Shown here: piece by piece, positions 37,301 to 46,184 of the stretch
Position numbering within the stretch: the stretch's first letter is position 1
Layout: each line of letters starts with the position of its first letter
Source: Burkholderia sp. Ax-1724
GTDB taxonomy: Bacteria; Pseudomonadota; Gammaproteobacteria; Burkholderiales; Burkholderiaceae
Reading direction: 5' to 3'
Assembly (NCBI RefSeq): GCF_011752995.1
Contig: NZ_VWWL01000010.1
Span: 186,001-250,000 of the forward strand
DNA length: 64,000 nucleotides
Notes under the pieces: model-generated
Databases searched by the model: none
What the model saw: only the letters and a program-made list of their open reading frames with translations
Told to the model about the DNA's origin: nothing
Program-made: the position numbers and the translations under genes

Positions 37301-37996
37301 GCCAGTGTCGAAACTCAGTCCCGCCTGCATGCGGCCGAACACCTGTTGCGCGATCTCAAGGTCTCCACCCGAAGCCGTTTCCAGCGCGCTCAACACCAAC
37401 GCGCGCTGCATCGTCCGCACCTCGTGAAATTGCGAGTTGGGCAATTTCAACAGCGCCTCATCGATCTGGTCCGTCAGCCCTTCGAGTTGGTCTGGCTTCG
37501 CACGGGGGAAAAAGCGCACGGGCATCCGGCCGGTTTCGAGATCCTCGCTGGCCCCGAGATGCGCGGGGGCTGTGTTCATGACGCCCGGGTTCCCGCCTCG
37601 ACGTGCATGGAAACTCTCCAGCGCTTTCTGCATGGAGTTCACGGGTTTGGGCGCTGCCGAGCGCCGATCGGGAAAGGCAAACTCGGCGGCCTGGCTCTCA
37701 TCGCCGGCGACGACCGGCGGCATCTTCACCGCCTTGCTGGCATCGACGGTATGCGACGGCAGGACCGGTTTGCCCTTTGTGCTGAACCTGAAGAGCGATC
37801 CGAGGGTGACGTCGGCGGCCTTGTGCGTCACGTGCAGGCGCGGCTTCAGTCCTTCGAGCAAGCCGCCGCTCCGCTCAGGCGTGGGCGGTGCGGCCGGTCG
37901 GGAGGTGGACGCGGCGGAGGCGTTCTGCGGGGTGGCGCCTTGCAGTTGCGAGACTGCGGCATCCCTGCGGGAGGTGGGCTGGATCGGATTGTTCAT
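34397..37996 (-). CDS. Large candidate type III secretion effector (AWR/RipA-like)
   Basis: 1199 residues with no signal peptide and no membrane helix. The first 50 residues are polar and Ser/Thr/Pro/Gln-rich (MNNPIQPTSRRDAAVSQLQG), as in type III secretion signals. An Ala-Trp-Arg triad is at 309-311, and the length matches the roughly 1060-1250 residues of Ralstonia AWR (RipA) effectors. The last 350 residues alternate like beta strands (VSARTNGIVGVSHDRVYKATL). A perfect PIP box lies upstream, the regulatory mark of HrpB/HrpX-controlled effectors. No chaperone or apparatus gene is near. AWR membership is tentative; the type III effector call is stronger because of the promoter. Confidence 0.65.
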   Translation of the reverse strand: MNNPIQPTSRRDAAVSQLQGATPQNASAASTSRPAAPPTPERSGGLLEGLKPRLHVTHKAADVTLGSLFRFSTKGKPVLPSHTVDASKAVKMPPVVAGDESQAAEFAFPDRRSAAPKPVNSMQKALESFHARRGGNPGVMNTAPAHLGASEDLETGRMPVRFFPRAKPDQLEGLTDQIDEALLKLPNSQFHEVRTMQRALVLSALETASGGDLEIAQQVFGRMQAGLSFDTGAAVQPRQPATAPSAAPAPAPTTTLDASMLAVFDDFARSAPRADIADIHLASRDNDGAPSTPATQTHDLDTRNLEARAWRAAQELSMTAGGFESLREIAGQHWPSDGEARFAPRAWLQAAELLARTNGHTPLDADPPSIERSAQRILNSPAPARNDTTAHTQRHLASIALAATKLMRVNDLEQMSTREAGALLAARQGFFADGAGTPLAASKNRLERFLNQTVPRATSTRPEQDGQHGDGAMPVARQRGLNRQWYKSIGRPFGFNKSPLVAMQGGIEGTGLGSWDKDEQALDKATGKMIDELNRALSTGENAASGAPASEPGVKGDGTVSDLVSRTLLQVLAGRPEGSDARKFEAPLDDSVIDEIAERLRTHLDTPGGAPASGFRAGRKAKALAAFRARLATPENGGNADDARKAIRKQLPGGAGIIDAKLLRKWHKSYAKGTGTANSDALDHALDVIDRVALGKAIKPAGDTNEDYRAVGARIIANLEGGGKAIVTEGGIVGLSTRGVSAAAASLPLVAPRLNLQSSRGRQAVLEYSRSTPAYKISFGTQKRARASAGAGLQVGHDFGMARLAGNLEAAHEWDDTEQCTVDLSMARRLRSDKDAYDDDRSKEQLTQINNYLFDNAGRGRSGDELWGHLGKQFLNNDDFSVAWNNQKGAVRHHGESLTFRPGLKIGTGTVSARTNGIVGVSHDRVYKATLDVQDEAGHTQIESHRFGRGNRVTFQAGANFSVSDKVEKTGASGADPTDIASVSVFAPNAVSLEIPIYDGFHQAKATLVREGGRLQARTSLADTEFSSLNDYKKALREDPAWQLTFGVAPGEPMPEGGNLTATMERGRRRIEKYLSDLSANEVQNLRFVARRRLRSHAAIGADALDDQIAMLKTRNREDERGKIDVLTQRRDALLRSDNAWLPTELMAVQANDRQVAVGLRMGLQMTATKGSRGEREVESLKLTPKDTDRLDGVWPRQA

Positions 37997-38028
37997 GGGC
38001 GGTCGGAAGCAATAGCGGCATGCGGCCC

Positions 38029-38089
38029 ACTATCGATTTGCCCGATGACGCTCCAGTGACCCGTGCGAAGCGAGCGCGCAAACAGCGAA
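38029..38089 (-). promoter_or_regulatory. PIP box (TTCGC-N15-TTCGC) and -10 element
   Basis: On the minus strand, TTCGC at 38089-38085, exactly 15 bases, then TTCGC at 38069-38065. The hexamer GATAGT (38034-38029) starts 31 bases further downstream, the spacing known for PIP-box promoters, whose -10 is YANNNT. The effector ATG is 33 bases beyond. PIP/hrpII boxes are bound by AraC-type HrpX/HrpB regulators in Xanthomonas, Ralstonia and Burkholderia. Confidence 0.8.
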
Positions 38090-38090
38090 G

Positions 38091-38162
38091 TTCCTTGTCC
38101 TAACTTATGCGCAGCAGATAGAGGGTGAAATTCCTCGTCTCGATTTATGCGAAACAGCTAGA
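38091..38162. repeat. Diverged 40-bp tandem repeat next to the PIP box
   Basis: TTCCTTGTCCTAACTTATGC at 38091 and TTCCTCGTCTCGATTTATGC at 38131 begin two 32-base copies with exact 40-base period and no gaps; 24 of 32 positions agree, including TTATGCG, CAG and TAGA. They lie immediately upstream of the PIP box on the effector side and before the hydrolase stop at 38184. Confidence 0.6.
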
Positions 38163-38183
38163 AAGGCCGGCGCTACGCGCGCT

Positions 38184-39509
38184 TCACTCGCGGCTCGCAA
38201 TGGCGTGCCGGCCATCGGCATCGGCCGTCGGCGCAGAACCGTTCGCATCCGCCGTCTGCGAAGCCTGGTTGTTCCACACGACGGCGTTGTCGACCGCATA
38301 CAGGCGGCAGGGATCGGCGCTCTGCTTCTGGCAATTGTTGATCGCCACCGACATCGGATTGTCGCCGCCCTCGGCCCACGACCACGCGCCCGAATCCGAC
38401 ACCGCAAACGCGCGGCTCGGATACTGATGCAGGAAGTTGCGATAGCCGTCGCGGCCCGCCGCGTCGAGATACGGCACCGCATCGACCGCGTCGAGCGCGG
38501 CAAAGCCGGTGGCCTTCGGCGCGGACGGATCGGCCACGCGATACTGCACGGCCGTCGGCATGCCGGCGCGCGCGAGGAACGACTCGACGGCCGGCCACCA
38601 CACGTGCACGCCGTCGCGATCGCCGACCAGCCGATGCGCGTCGTTCTTGTAGTTGCCGAAATCGACCATCTTCGCGCTCGCGCCGTGCGCGCCATAGGCG
38701 GCATACATGCCGGCGACGAGCGGCGCGTTCCAGACCGAGTCGTTGTCGCCGTACAGCCACAGCGACGGTACTTTGCTCTTTTCGCCATACGCGCCGAACG
38801 CGCGTGTCAGATTGCCCTGCCAGTCGGTGCAGGCGTCCTGGCGCAGGCCGCCCGAGAAATTGATCAGCGCGCGCACGCCCGGCGCGGCTTCGGTGCCGTA
38901 GGCGATCGTCGCGAGACCGCCGTGCGAGGTGCCGGCTACCGCGATATGCGCCGCGTCGACATACGATTGCTTTGCCATGTAGTCGATCGTGGCGGCCACG
39001 TCGCTCGCCTGGCCGAGACCGTTGAGTTCGACGTCGCAGCCGTCCTGCTCGTACACGCCGTCCGAATGGCCGAAGCCCTGGCGGTTCGGCGCGACCACCA
39101 CGTAGCCGCGGCGGACGAATTCGCGTGCGAACGGCAGCGGGTCGCTGCGTTCCTGCAGGTGCGGATCGCCCGGAATCTTGCCGTGGTTGAACACGATCAT
39201 CGGGAACGGGCCGGGGCCGTCCGGTTTGTAGATCGTCGTTTCGAGCGTGATCGAGCCATCCGCGTTGACCGGCACGCGGATGATCTGCTCGTTCAGGTGC
39301 GCGGTCGGCAGATAGGCGTCGTCGTCGAGCGCGATGCGCGGTACGCGGGCGCGCGTGAGCGGTCCGCCCTGGTTGTCGGTGAGCGGCGTGGCGTTCAGCT
39401 TGGACGAGGTCGACGCGTAGGAGAGCGGATCGGCATGTGCGATCGCGACAGCGCAAGTGGTCGCGGCGCAGACCGCCGCACACTTTTTCAGAACCTTGCT
39501 CAACACCAT
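38184..39509 (-). CDS. Secreted alpha/beta hydrolase (dienelactone-hydrolase type)
   Basis: 441 residues from ATG 39509. Signal peptide MVLSKVLKKCAAVCAATTCAVAIAHA, then the hydrolase core: FPMIVFNHGKIPGDPH (oxyanion region), nucleophile elbow AGTSHGGLATIAYG, SLWLYGDNDSVW acid region and DAHRLVGDRDGVHVWWP histidine region. A C-terminal tail of about 110 residues carries AWSWAEGGDNPMSVAINNCQK, with two cysteines possibly in a disulfide. Periplasmic or exported esterase/peptidase of unknown substrate. Codirectional with and upstream of the effector gene. Confidence 0.82.
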   Translation of the reverse strand: MVLSKVLKKCAAVCAATTCAVAIAHADPLSYASTSSKLNATPLTDNQGGPLTRARVPRIALDDDAYLPTAHLNEQIIRVPVNADGSITLETTIYKPDGPGPFPMIVFNHGKIPGDPHLQERSDPLPFAREFVRRGYVVVAPNRQGFGHSDGVYEQDGCDVELNGLGQASDVAATIDYMAKQSYVDAAHIAVAGTSHGGLATIAYGTEAAPGVRALINFSGGLRQDACTDWQGNLTRAFGAYGEKSKVPSLWLYGDNDSVWNAPLVAGMYAAYGAHGASAKMVDFGNYKNDAHRLVGDRDGVHVWWPAVESFLARAGMPTAVQYRVADPSAPKATGFAALDAVDAVPYLDAAGRDGYRNFLHQYPSRAFAVSDSGAWSWAEGGDNPMSVAINNCQKQSADPCRLYAVDNAVVWNNQASQTADANGSAPTADADGRHAIASRE

Positions 39510-39997
39510 TGACGCACCTGCCTGAAAGACCTGTCCTGAACTCCGTGCGGTCCGTTCCTCGACAACGCTTGCTGACAGCCTGCTTTCGTCAGCGTTTTCG
39601 ACAAACAGACTCACTCGCGTACGTTGTGCGCCAAGCGCACGCACGCCAATCGAGATCGCACGGGATGAACCCAACGGCCGACGCGACCCCACGCGCCGAT
39701 GATGAGCGTCACTTCATGCACTGCGAACCGCCGCGGCTCGCGTTGACGTGGCGGCCGGCACGGTTTCCTGCGCATGTCGCGGAGCGGGTGTGACCCGCTC
39801 TCGCAAGGTGACGTCATGAAACAACGGACTCATCCTGGCACGACAATTTTGTTTTGTGCAATCAAGGAGAACCCGCGCCGCAGAAATTGCCGGACCCGCG
39901 CCGGGGCCCGCAAAGCCACGGCGGGCGGGCCTGGGCGCGGGATGGCAGCAAGTGGCGAACGATGGTCGGTTGCGTGCTGTGGTGCGAGGCCAACACG
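39510..39997. other. Gene-free interval
   Basis: About 490 bases upstream of the secreted hydrolase. Short frames here have low-quality composition and no ribosome sites. I see no repeat or RNA gene apart from the terminator at its right end. Confidence 0.5.
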
Positions 39998-40020
39998 AAA
40001 AAAAGCCCTGATCGAGGGCT
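39998..40020 (-). terminator. Intrinsic terminator of the thiolase-YchJ operon
   Basis: AGCCCT-GATCG-AGGGCT; on the minus strand it is followed by seven T residues, 94 bases after the YchJ stop. Confidence 0.85.
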
Positions 40021-40113
40021 GTCGGTGCGGTGGTGTGCCGACCCTGGCGTCAGCCGGTGAAGGGGAAGAGAAAGGTTCGGCGCGCGCTGACGGCAATGCT
40101 GATGCGATGAGGC

Positions 40114-40569
40114 TTACTCGCTGACGTCGCCGTCGACGTAGCGCCAGCGGCCGTCGTCGCCGCGCACGAAGCGGCTCAGTTCATGCAGCCGATGCGCGCG
40201 TCCGCCCACCTTGTAGCGCGCGATGAACTCGACGGTTGCGTGATGCGCGTCGCTCTCGGCGAACGACTTGATCTGGAGTCCAAGCCAGCGCGGCGCGCCG
40301 GGCGCGTTGGGGGCCGCGTCGAGATCGGCGGGGCAGGTGCGCGCATCCCACGTCGCGCGCAGATAGTCGTTCGCGCCGAGCACGTAGGCGCTGTAGCGCG
40401 AGCGCATCAGTTCGAGCGCGCGCGGCGCCGTTTCGCCGCCGTCGATGTAGCGTCCACAACATTGCGCGAAGCGCGGCGCTCGCGTGGCGGCGCCGCTGCG
40501 TGGCTCGGGGGTGGCGCCGCCGCATGGGCAGTCGGCGGGTCGTTGCTGCGACAGCAATGGCTTGTTCAT
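40114..40569 (-). CDS. YchJ-family (UPF0225) protein
   Basis: 151 residues. N-terminal cysteine-rich motif CPCGG...QCCGRYIDGG and ALELMRSRYSAYVLGANDYLRATW, then WLGLQIKSF and VEFIARYKVGGRAHRLHELSRFVR, the standard YchJ pattern. An NTF2-like fold with a SEC-C-type metal site; function unknown. Seven bases after the acyl-CoA dehydrogenase stop, so part of that operon. Confidence 0.92.
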   Translation of the reverse strand: MNKPLLSQQRPADCPCGGATPEPRSGAATRAPRFAQCCGRYIDGGETAPRALELMRSRYSAYVLGANDYLRATWDARTCPADLDAAPNAPGAPRWLGLQIKSFAESDAHHATVEFIARYKVGGRAHRLHELSRFVRGDDGRWRYVDGDVSE

Positions 40570-40576
40570 CGATATT

Positions 40577-41707
40577 TCAGTTCAGCGCGCGAGCGATCAG
40601 GATCTTCTGGATGTCGCTCGTGCCTTCGTAGATTTGACATACACGCACATCGCGGTAAATCCGCTCGACCGGGAAGTCGCTCAGATAACCGTAGCCGCCG
40701 TGAATCTGCAAGGCCGCCGAACAGATGCGCTCGGCGGCTTCCGAGGCGAACAGCTTGGCCATCGCGGCTTCGGTCAGGCAGGGTTGGCCGGCGTCCTTCA
40801 GCGAGGCCGCATGCCAGATCAGCTGACGCGCGGCTTCGAGTTGCGTCGCCATCTCGGCGAGACGGAACTGTACCGCCTGATGCGAAAAAAGCGGCGCGCC
40901 GAAGCTCTCGCGCTCCTTCGCATAGCCCAATGCCGCCTCGAACGCGGCGCGCGCCATGCCGACGCTTTGCGCGGCGATGCCGATGCGCCCGCCTTCGAGT
41001 CCCGACAGCGCGATCCGGTAGCCTTCGCCTTCGGCGCCGATCCGGTTCGCGGCCGGCACGCGGCAATTCTCGAAGACGATCTGCGCGGTATCCGACGAAT
41101 GCTGGCCGAGCTTTTCTTCGATGCGCGCGACCCCGTAGCCGGGCGTATCGGTCGGCACGATGAACGCGCTGATGCCGCGCTTGCCCGCGGCTTTATCGGT
41201 GACGGCCATGACGATCGCCACCTGGCCGTTCCTGCCGCTCGTGATGAACTGCTTGACGCCGTTCAGCACGTAGCTGTCGCCATCGCGTGTGGCGGTGGTG
41301 CGTAGCGCCGAGGCGTCGGAGCCCGCCTGCGGCTCGGTCAGGCAGAACGCGCCGAGCATGTCGCCGCGCGCGAGCGGCGTGAGCCAGGCGCGTTTCTGCG
41401 CGTCGTTGCCATAGCTCAGGAGGATGCTGCACACGGGGCAGTTGTTGACCGAGATGGCAGTCGAGGTGCCGCCGTCGCCGGCCGCGATTTCTTCGAGAAT
41501 CAAGGCGAGCGCAAGGGCGTCCATGCCCGCGCCGCCATAGGCTTCGGGCACGAGCACGCCATACGCGCCGAGTTCGGCGAGCTGGCGATGCACGTCGCGC
41601 GGAAACGTGCGTTCGCGGTCCCAGGCGGCCGCATAGGGCGTGATTGCTTCGCGCACGAAGGTGCGCAGCGCGTCGCGCACCATCAGGTGATCCTGATCGA
41701 GCACCAT
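40577..41707 (-). CDS. Acyl-CoA dehydrogenase
   Basis: 376 residues, normal for the family. FAD site [59 protein letters not shown], and C-terminal [25 protein letters not shown] with the catalytic glutamate in YEGTSDIQ. Short- or branched-chain specificity is likely from similarity of layout. Introduces the alpha,beta double bond and passes electrons to ETF. Operon with SDR (11 bp upstream), thiolase and YchJ. Confidence 0.93.
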   Translation of the reverse strand: MVLDQDHLMVRDALRTFVREAITPYAAAWDRERTFPRDVHRQLAELGAYGVLVPEAYGGAGMDALALALILEEIAAGDGGTSTAISVNNCPVCSILLSYGNDAQKRAWLTPLARGDMLGAFCLTEPQAGSDASALRTTATRDGDSYVLNGVKQFITSGRNGQVAIVMAVTDKAAGKRGISAFIVPTDTPGYGVARIEEKLGQHSSDTAQIVFENCRVPAANRIGAEGEGYRIALSGLEGGRIGIAAQSVGMARAAFEAALGYAKERESFGAPLFSHQAVQFRLAEMATQLEAARQLIWHAASLKDAGQPCLTEAAMAKLFASEAAERICSAALQIHGGYGYLSDFPVERIYRDVRVCQIYEGTSDIQKILIARALN

Positions 41708-41718
41708 GGTCTAGTTCC

Positions 41719-42396
<678 letters not shown>

Positions 42397-42470
42397 CGCA
42401 TTCCTCGCTTGTTTCTCATTCATTGCCGGCGCGGCTTCGGCGCCGTGAATCAGGTGTCGAAGCCGGCGCG

Positions 42471-43679
42471 TCAGACGAGTTCGATACCCATCGCCGTCGC
42501 CTCGCCGCCGCCGATGCACAGCGTCGCGACGCCGCGCCTGTCGCCGCGCTTGCGGAGCGCGCCGATCAGCGTGACGAGAATGCGCGCCCCCGAGGCGCCG
42601 ATCGGATGGCCGAGCGCACATGCGCCGCCATGCACGTTGACCTTGTCGTGCGGCAAGCCGTGCTCCTTCATCGCGGCCATCGTGACGACCGCGAACGCTT
42701 CGTTGATCTCGTACAGATCGACCTCGCCGGCACGCCAGCCGTTCTTTCCGAACAGCTTATGGATGGCGCCGACCGGCGCGGTGGTGAACTTCGCGGGCTC
42801 CTGCGCGAAGGTCGAATGACCAACCACGCGCGCGAGCGGCGCGACGCCGAGCCGCTTCGCCGTCGATTCGCGCATCATCACGAGCGCGGCGGCGCCGTCC
42901 GAGATCGACGACGAATTCGCCGCCGTCACGGTGCCTGTCTTGCTGAACGCGGGCTTGAGCGTCGGGATCTTTTCGAGGTTGGCCTTGAACGGCTGCTCGT
43001 CGTGCGTGATCGTGACCTCGCCCTTGCGGCTCGCCACCTTGACCGGTGCGATTTCCCAGTCGAACGAGCCGTCCTCGTTCGCGCGCTTTGCGCGGTTCAG
43101 CGATTCGACCGCGAACGCGTCCTGCGCCTCGCGCGTGAAAGCGAACGATGCCGCGCATTCCTCGGCGAACGTGCCCATCAGACGGCCTTTTTCGTAGGCG
43201 TCTTCGAGGCCGTCGTAGAACATATGGTCGAGCACCTGGCCGTGGCCCATGCGCATGCCGCCGCGCGCCTTCGGCAGCAGGTACGGCGCATTCGTCATGC
43301 TCTCCATGCCGCCCGCGACGATCACGTCGAGCGAGCCGGCCGCGAGCATGTCGTGCGCGAACATCGCCGCGCGCATGCCCGAGCCGCACATCTTGTTGAC
43401 GGTCGTGCAGCCGGTGGCGAGCGGCAAGCCCGCGCCGAGCGCGGCCTGGCGCGCGGGCGCCTGGCCGAGGCCGGCGGGCAGCACGCAGCCCATCACCACT
43501 TCGTCGATCTGCCCGGGTTTCAGGCCTGCGCGCTGCACGGCGGCTTCGATCGCGACCGCGCCGAGTTGCGGCGCGGCGAGTGCCGCGAAGTCGCCCTGAA
43601 AGCCCGCCATCGGCGTGCGCGCCGCGCTGACGATCACGATCGGATCGGCGTGGGCGCCGCTGGGGTTCGTCTCACTCAT
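42471..43679 (-). CDS. Acetyl-CoA C-acetyltransferase (thiolase)
   Basis: 402 residues. N-terminal PIVIVSAARTPMAGFQGDF, nucleophile Cys in VNKMCGSGMRAAMF, GGMESMTNAPYLLPKARGGMRMGHG, NVHGGACALGHPIGASGARI with catalytic His, and C-terminal ATLCIGGGEATAMGIEL with the second catalytic Cys. Biosynthetic-type degradative thiolase cleaving acetoacetyl-CoA or related 3-ketoacyl-CoA. First gene of thiolase-SDR-dehydrogenase-YchJ operon, 72 bp after aceK. Confidence 0.94.
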   Translation of the reverse strand: MSETNPSGAHADPIVIVSAARTPMAGFQGDFAALAAPQLGAVAIEAAVQRAGLKPGQIDEVVMGCVLPAGLGQAPARQAALGAGLPLATGCTTVNKMCGSGMRAAMFAHDMLAAGSLDVIVAGGMESMTNAPYLLPKARGGMRMGHGQVLDHMFYDGLEDAYEKGRLMGTFAEECAASFAFTREAQDAFAVESLNRAKRANEDGSFDWEIAPVKVASRKGEVTITHDEQPFKANLEKIPTLKPAFSKTGTVTAANSSSISDGAAALVMMRESTAKRLGVAPLARVVGHSTFAQEPAKFTTAPVGAIHKLFGKNGWRAGEVDLYEINEAFAVVTMAAMKEHGLPHDKVNVHGGACALGHPIGASGARILVTLIGALRKRGDRRGVATLCIGGGEATAMGIELV

Positions 43680-43751
43680 GGTTCTGCTCCTTGGTCATAG
43701 CCTGGATGGCTAGCGTCGCGCGTGGCCTGATGCGAATCCTCGTGAGATTTA

Positions 43752-45569
43752 TCAGGCCACGCGCACGTCGGGTTCGTCGGCCTGCGTATCGGATACCTTA
43801 CTGAAGCGCTCCGGATAGCGTACGCAAAAGCGCACGCTCTGGTCATACGGGAAAAAGTCGGGCAGCTCGCCCTTCAGCAGATGATCCTTGTGCCTTTGCC
43901 ACAACGCCGGATCGAAGAAGTCCGCGTGATGCTGCATGAACGAGCGGCGCACGCGCGGATCGCCGAGCAGAAACGTGCCGTACGTCTCCGGGAAAATATC
44001 GTGCGGACCGATCGCGTACCACGGCTCGCCCGACATTTCGTCTTCCTCGTTGCGCGGCGGCGGCACCACGCGCACGTTGCAGTCGGTCAGGTATTCGATC
44101 TCGTCGTAGTCGTAGAACACGACGCGGCCATGACGCGTGACGCCGAAGTTCTTGTACAGCATGTCGCCGGGGAAGATGTTCGCCTGAATCAGTTCCTTCA
44201 CCGCGTCGCCGTATTCCTTGATGCCGTGTTCGACGTCGTCGTCGTTGCCGTTCTGCAGGAACAGGTTCAGCGGCACCATGCGCCGCTCGATGTACATATG
44301 GCGGATCACGAGGTTCGCGCCCTCGTATTCGATCAGCGAGGGCACTTCCTTTTCGAGTTCGCGCAGGAGCGTTTCGTCGAGCCGCGAAAGCGGCAGCGCG
44401 ACGCTCGAATATTCGAGCGTGTCGGCCATGCGGCCGAGGCGATCGTGGCGCTTGACGAGCTGATACTTCTCCTGGATCTGCGCGCGCGTGGTGTCCTTCG
44501 GCGGCGGGAAGTTGTCCTTGATGAGCTTGAAGACGTACGGAAACGACGGCAGCGTGAACACGAGCATCACGAGTCCCTTGATGCCGGGCGCGATGATGAA
44601 GTGATCGCTCGAATGCGAGAGGTGATGCAGCAGATCGCGATAGAACAGGTTCTTGCCCTGCTTCTGCAGGCCGAGCGACGTGTAGATTTCCGCTTTCGGC
44701 TTGCCCGGCATGATCGTGCCGAGAAACTCGACGTAGGCCGACGGCACTTCCATGTCGACGAGAAAATACGAATGCGAGAAGCTGAAGATGATGAGCAACT
44801 GCTCGCGCCTGAGCAGCACCGTGTCGAGTGCGAGCACGCCCGGCTTCACATGACGCAGCGGCAGCGCGAACGGCAGCAGCGCGTCGCCGTTGATGATGCG
44901 CCCGACGATATGCGCCGACTTGTTGCGATAGAACAGCGACGAGAGCACGTGAATCTGGAAGTTCGGCGCTTCGTCGAACACGCCGAACGCGTCGTGGATC
45001 GACTGCATCACGCAGCCAACGTCGCGCTGCAGGTCCTCGAACGGCGGATCGAGCTGGAAGTTCGTGACGATCCGTTCGAGCGTCGCCGCGAGGCCATCCT
45101 TGCCGGGGTAGTACGCGCGATAGGTCGGCTTTGCAGCGGGCTCGTCGTTCTCGATGTACTCGGTCGAGATCGCCGGGCGCACGAAAATGAAATCGTTGTT
45201 GAAATACGAGCGGTGCAGAATCTTGCAGCACACCGAATTGAAGAACGTTTCCGCGCATTCGGGCTGCCGGTGCGTGGTGAGCAGGCCGATGTAATGCAGC
45301 TTGATCTGCTGCCACACTTCGCTGTCGATGTTCTCCGCGTCGTATTCGTCTTCGAGCAGTTCCACGCATTCCTGCACGCGATCGTCATAGGACGTGATGC
45401 GATCGCGCGCGAGCTTTTGCAGACCGTGCCAGTCGCCCGCTTCGAAAAGCGTTTTCGCGTGAATCGCGGCGTCGCGAAAGACCCGGTAGTGGCGGTCGAA
45501 CCCTTCGAGCATCGTCTGTGCGACGTCGAAACCGATTTGCGACGACAACAGCTTGGGGAAGTGATTCAT
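43752..45569 (-). CDS. aceK: Isocitrate dehydrogenase kinase/phosphatase
   Basis: 605 residues, close to the family norm of 580-600. Regulatory N-terminal half and atypical kinase half with [27 protein letters not shown] (ATP-binding lysine) and [33 protein letters not shown] (catalytic Asp and DYDE metal site). Reversibly phosphorylates isocitrate dehydrogenase to divert flux to the glyoxylate shunt during growth on acetate or fatty acids. Fits the adjacent beta-oxidation operon. aceA and aceB are not nearby. Confidence 0.97.
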   Translation of the reverse strand: MNHFPKLLSSQIGFDVAQTMLEGFDRHYRVFRDAAIHAKTLFEAGDWHGLQKLARDRITSYDDRVQECVELLEDEYDAENIDSEVWQQIKLHYIGLLTTHRQPECAETFFNSVCCKILHRSYFNNDFIFVRPAISTEYIENDEPAAKPTYRAYYPGKDGLAATLERIVTNFQLDPPFEDLQRDVGCVMQSIHDAFGVFDEAPNFQIHVLSSLFYRNKSAHIVGRIINGDALLPFALPLRHVKPGVLALDTVLLRREQLLIIFSFSHSYFLVDMEVPSAYVEFLGTIMPGKPKAEIYTSLGLQKQGKNLFYRDLLHHLSHSSDHFIIAPGIKGLVMLVFTLPSFPYVFKLIKDNFPPPKDTTRAQIQEKYQLVKRHDRLGRMADTLEYSSVALPLSRLDETLLRELEKEVPSLIEYEGANLVIRHMYIERRMVPLNLFLQNGNDDDVEHGIKEYGDAVKELIQANIFPGDMLYKNFGVTRHGRVVFYDYDEIEYLTDCNVRVVPPPRNEEDEMSGEPWYAIGPHDIFPETYGTFLLGDPRVRRSFMQHHADFFDPALWQRHKDHLLKGELPDFFPYDQSVRFCVRYPERFSKVSDTQADEPDVRVA

Positions 45570-45620
45570 GAGACGCGGGCTCCGCGAACGCGAGTCAAGG
45601 TCGGAAAAACTCAGGTCATC

Positions 45621-46025
45621 TCAGGCAGGTTTCGCGCTGCGCTGGCCGTGCTCCAGCAACTCGCGCGCTTGTGTTTCATATTGCACGAGGTCTTCGAGCG
45701 TCGCGTCGAGATCTTCGCGCTGACGTTCGAGTACTTCGCGATGACGCGCCACCGTGGCGAGAAACGCTTGCAGTTGCGGCACGGTGTCGGTCGGCGATTC
45801 GTAGACGTCGAGCAGATCGCGAATTTCCGACAGCGTAAAGCCAAGCCGTTTGCCGCGCAGCGTCAGTTTGAGCCGCGTTCTGTCGCGGCCCGAATAGACG
45901 CGCCGCAAGCCGCTCGATCCTTCGCGGCTCGGCGAGAGTAAACCCTGATCTTCGTAGAAACGGATCGCGCGTGGCGTGACGTCGAATTCCCGTGCGAGTT
46001 CGGTGATCGTGTATTGCGTGTTCAT
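45621..46025 (-). CDS. MerR-family regulator, LiuR-like
   Basis: 134 residues from ATG 46025. DNA-binding start YTITELAREFDVTPRAIRFYEDQGLLSPSREG, then a coiled-coil dimerisation helix (LQAFLATVARHREVLERQREDLDATLEDL) and no metal-binding cysteine cluster. This matches LiuR regulators of branched-chain amino-acid/fatty-acid degradation in Proteobacteria. Upstream of aceK (51 bp) and the thiolase operon, divergent from an MBL gene, with a MerR-type promoter between them. Confidence 0.85.
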   Translation of the reverse strand: MNTQYTITELAREFDVTPRAIRFYEDQGLLSPSREGSSGLRRVYSGRDRTRLKLTLRGKRLGFTLSEIRDLLDVYESPTDTVPQLQAFLATVARHREVLERQREDLDATLEDLVQYETQARELLEHGQRSAKPA

Positions 46026-46069
46026 CGGGACATCTCGTGGCCGGATGGCCGGGCACAAAACCGGATTGG

Positions 46070-46100
46070 ACGATAGAATCGACGTTTACGTTATCGTCAA
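46070..46100 (-). promoter_or_regulatory. MerR-type promoter with 19-bp spacer and dyad
   Basis: Minus strand TTGACG (46100-46095), 19 bases, TATCGT (46075-46070). The over-long spacer is typical of MerR-controlled promoters. Overlapping it is GACGATAACGTAAACGTC, an 18-base dyad whose four mismatches are all A/T swaps, resembling LiuR sites. It lies 45 bp before the regulator start and 85 bp before the divergent MBL gene. Confidence 0.6.
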
Positions 46101-46184
46101 GCTGAACGGAACGCAACCACAACCACGCCGGGCGGCATCGCACACCTCGCCATGCCGGACGGCCGCCGGAGGAAGACAGTCCCC

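Noticed and set aside
43881..45941. 686-codon plus-strand frame
   Set aside because: Antisense to aceK, whose catalytic motifs are unmistakable.
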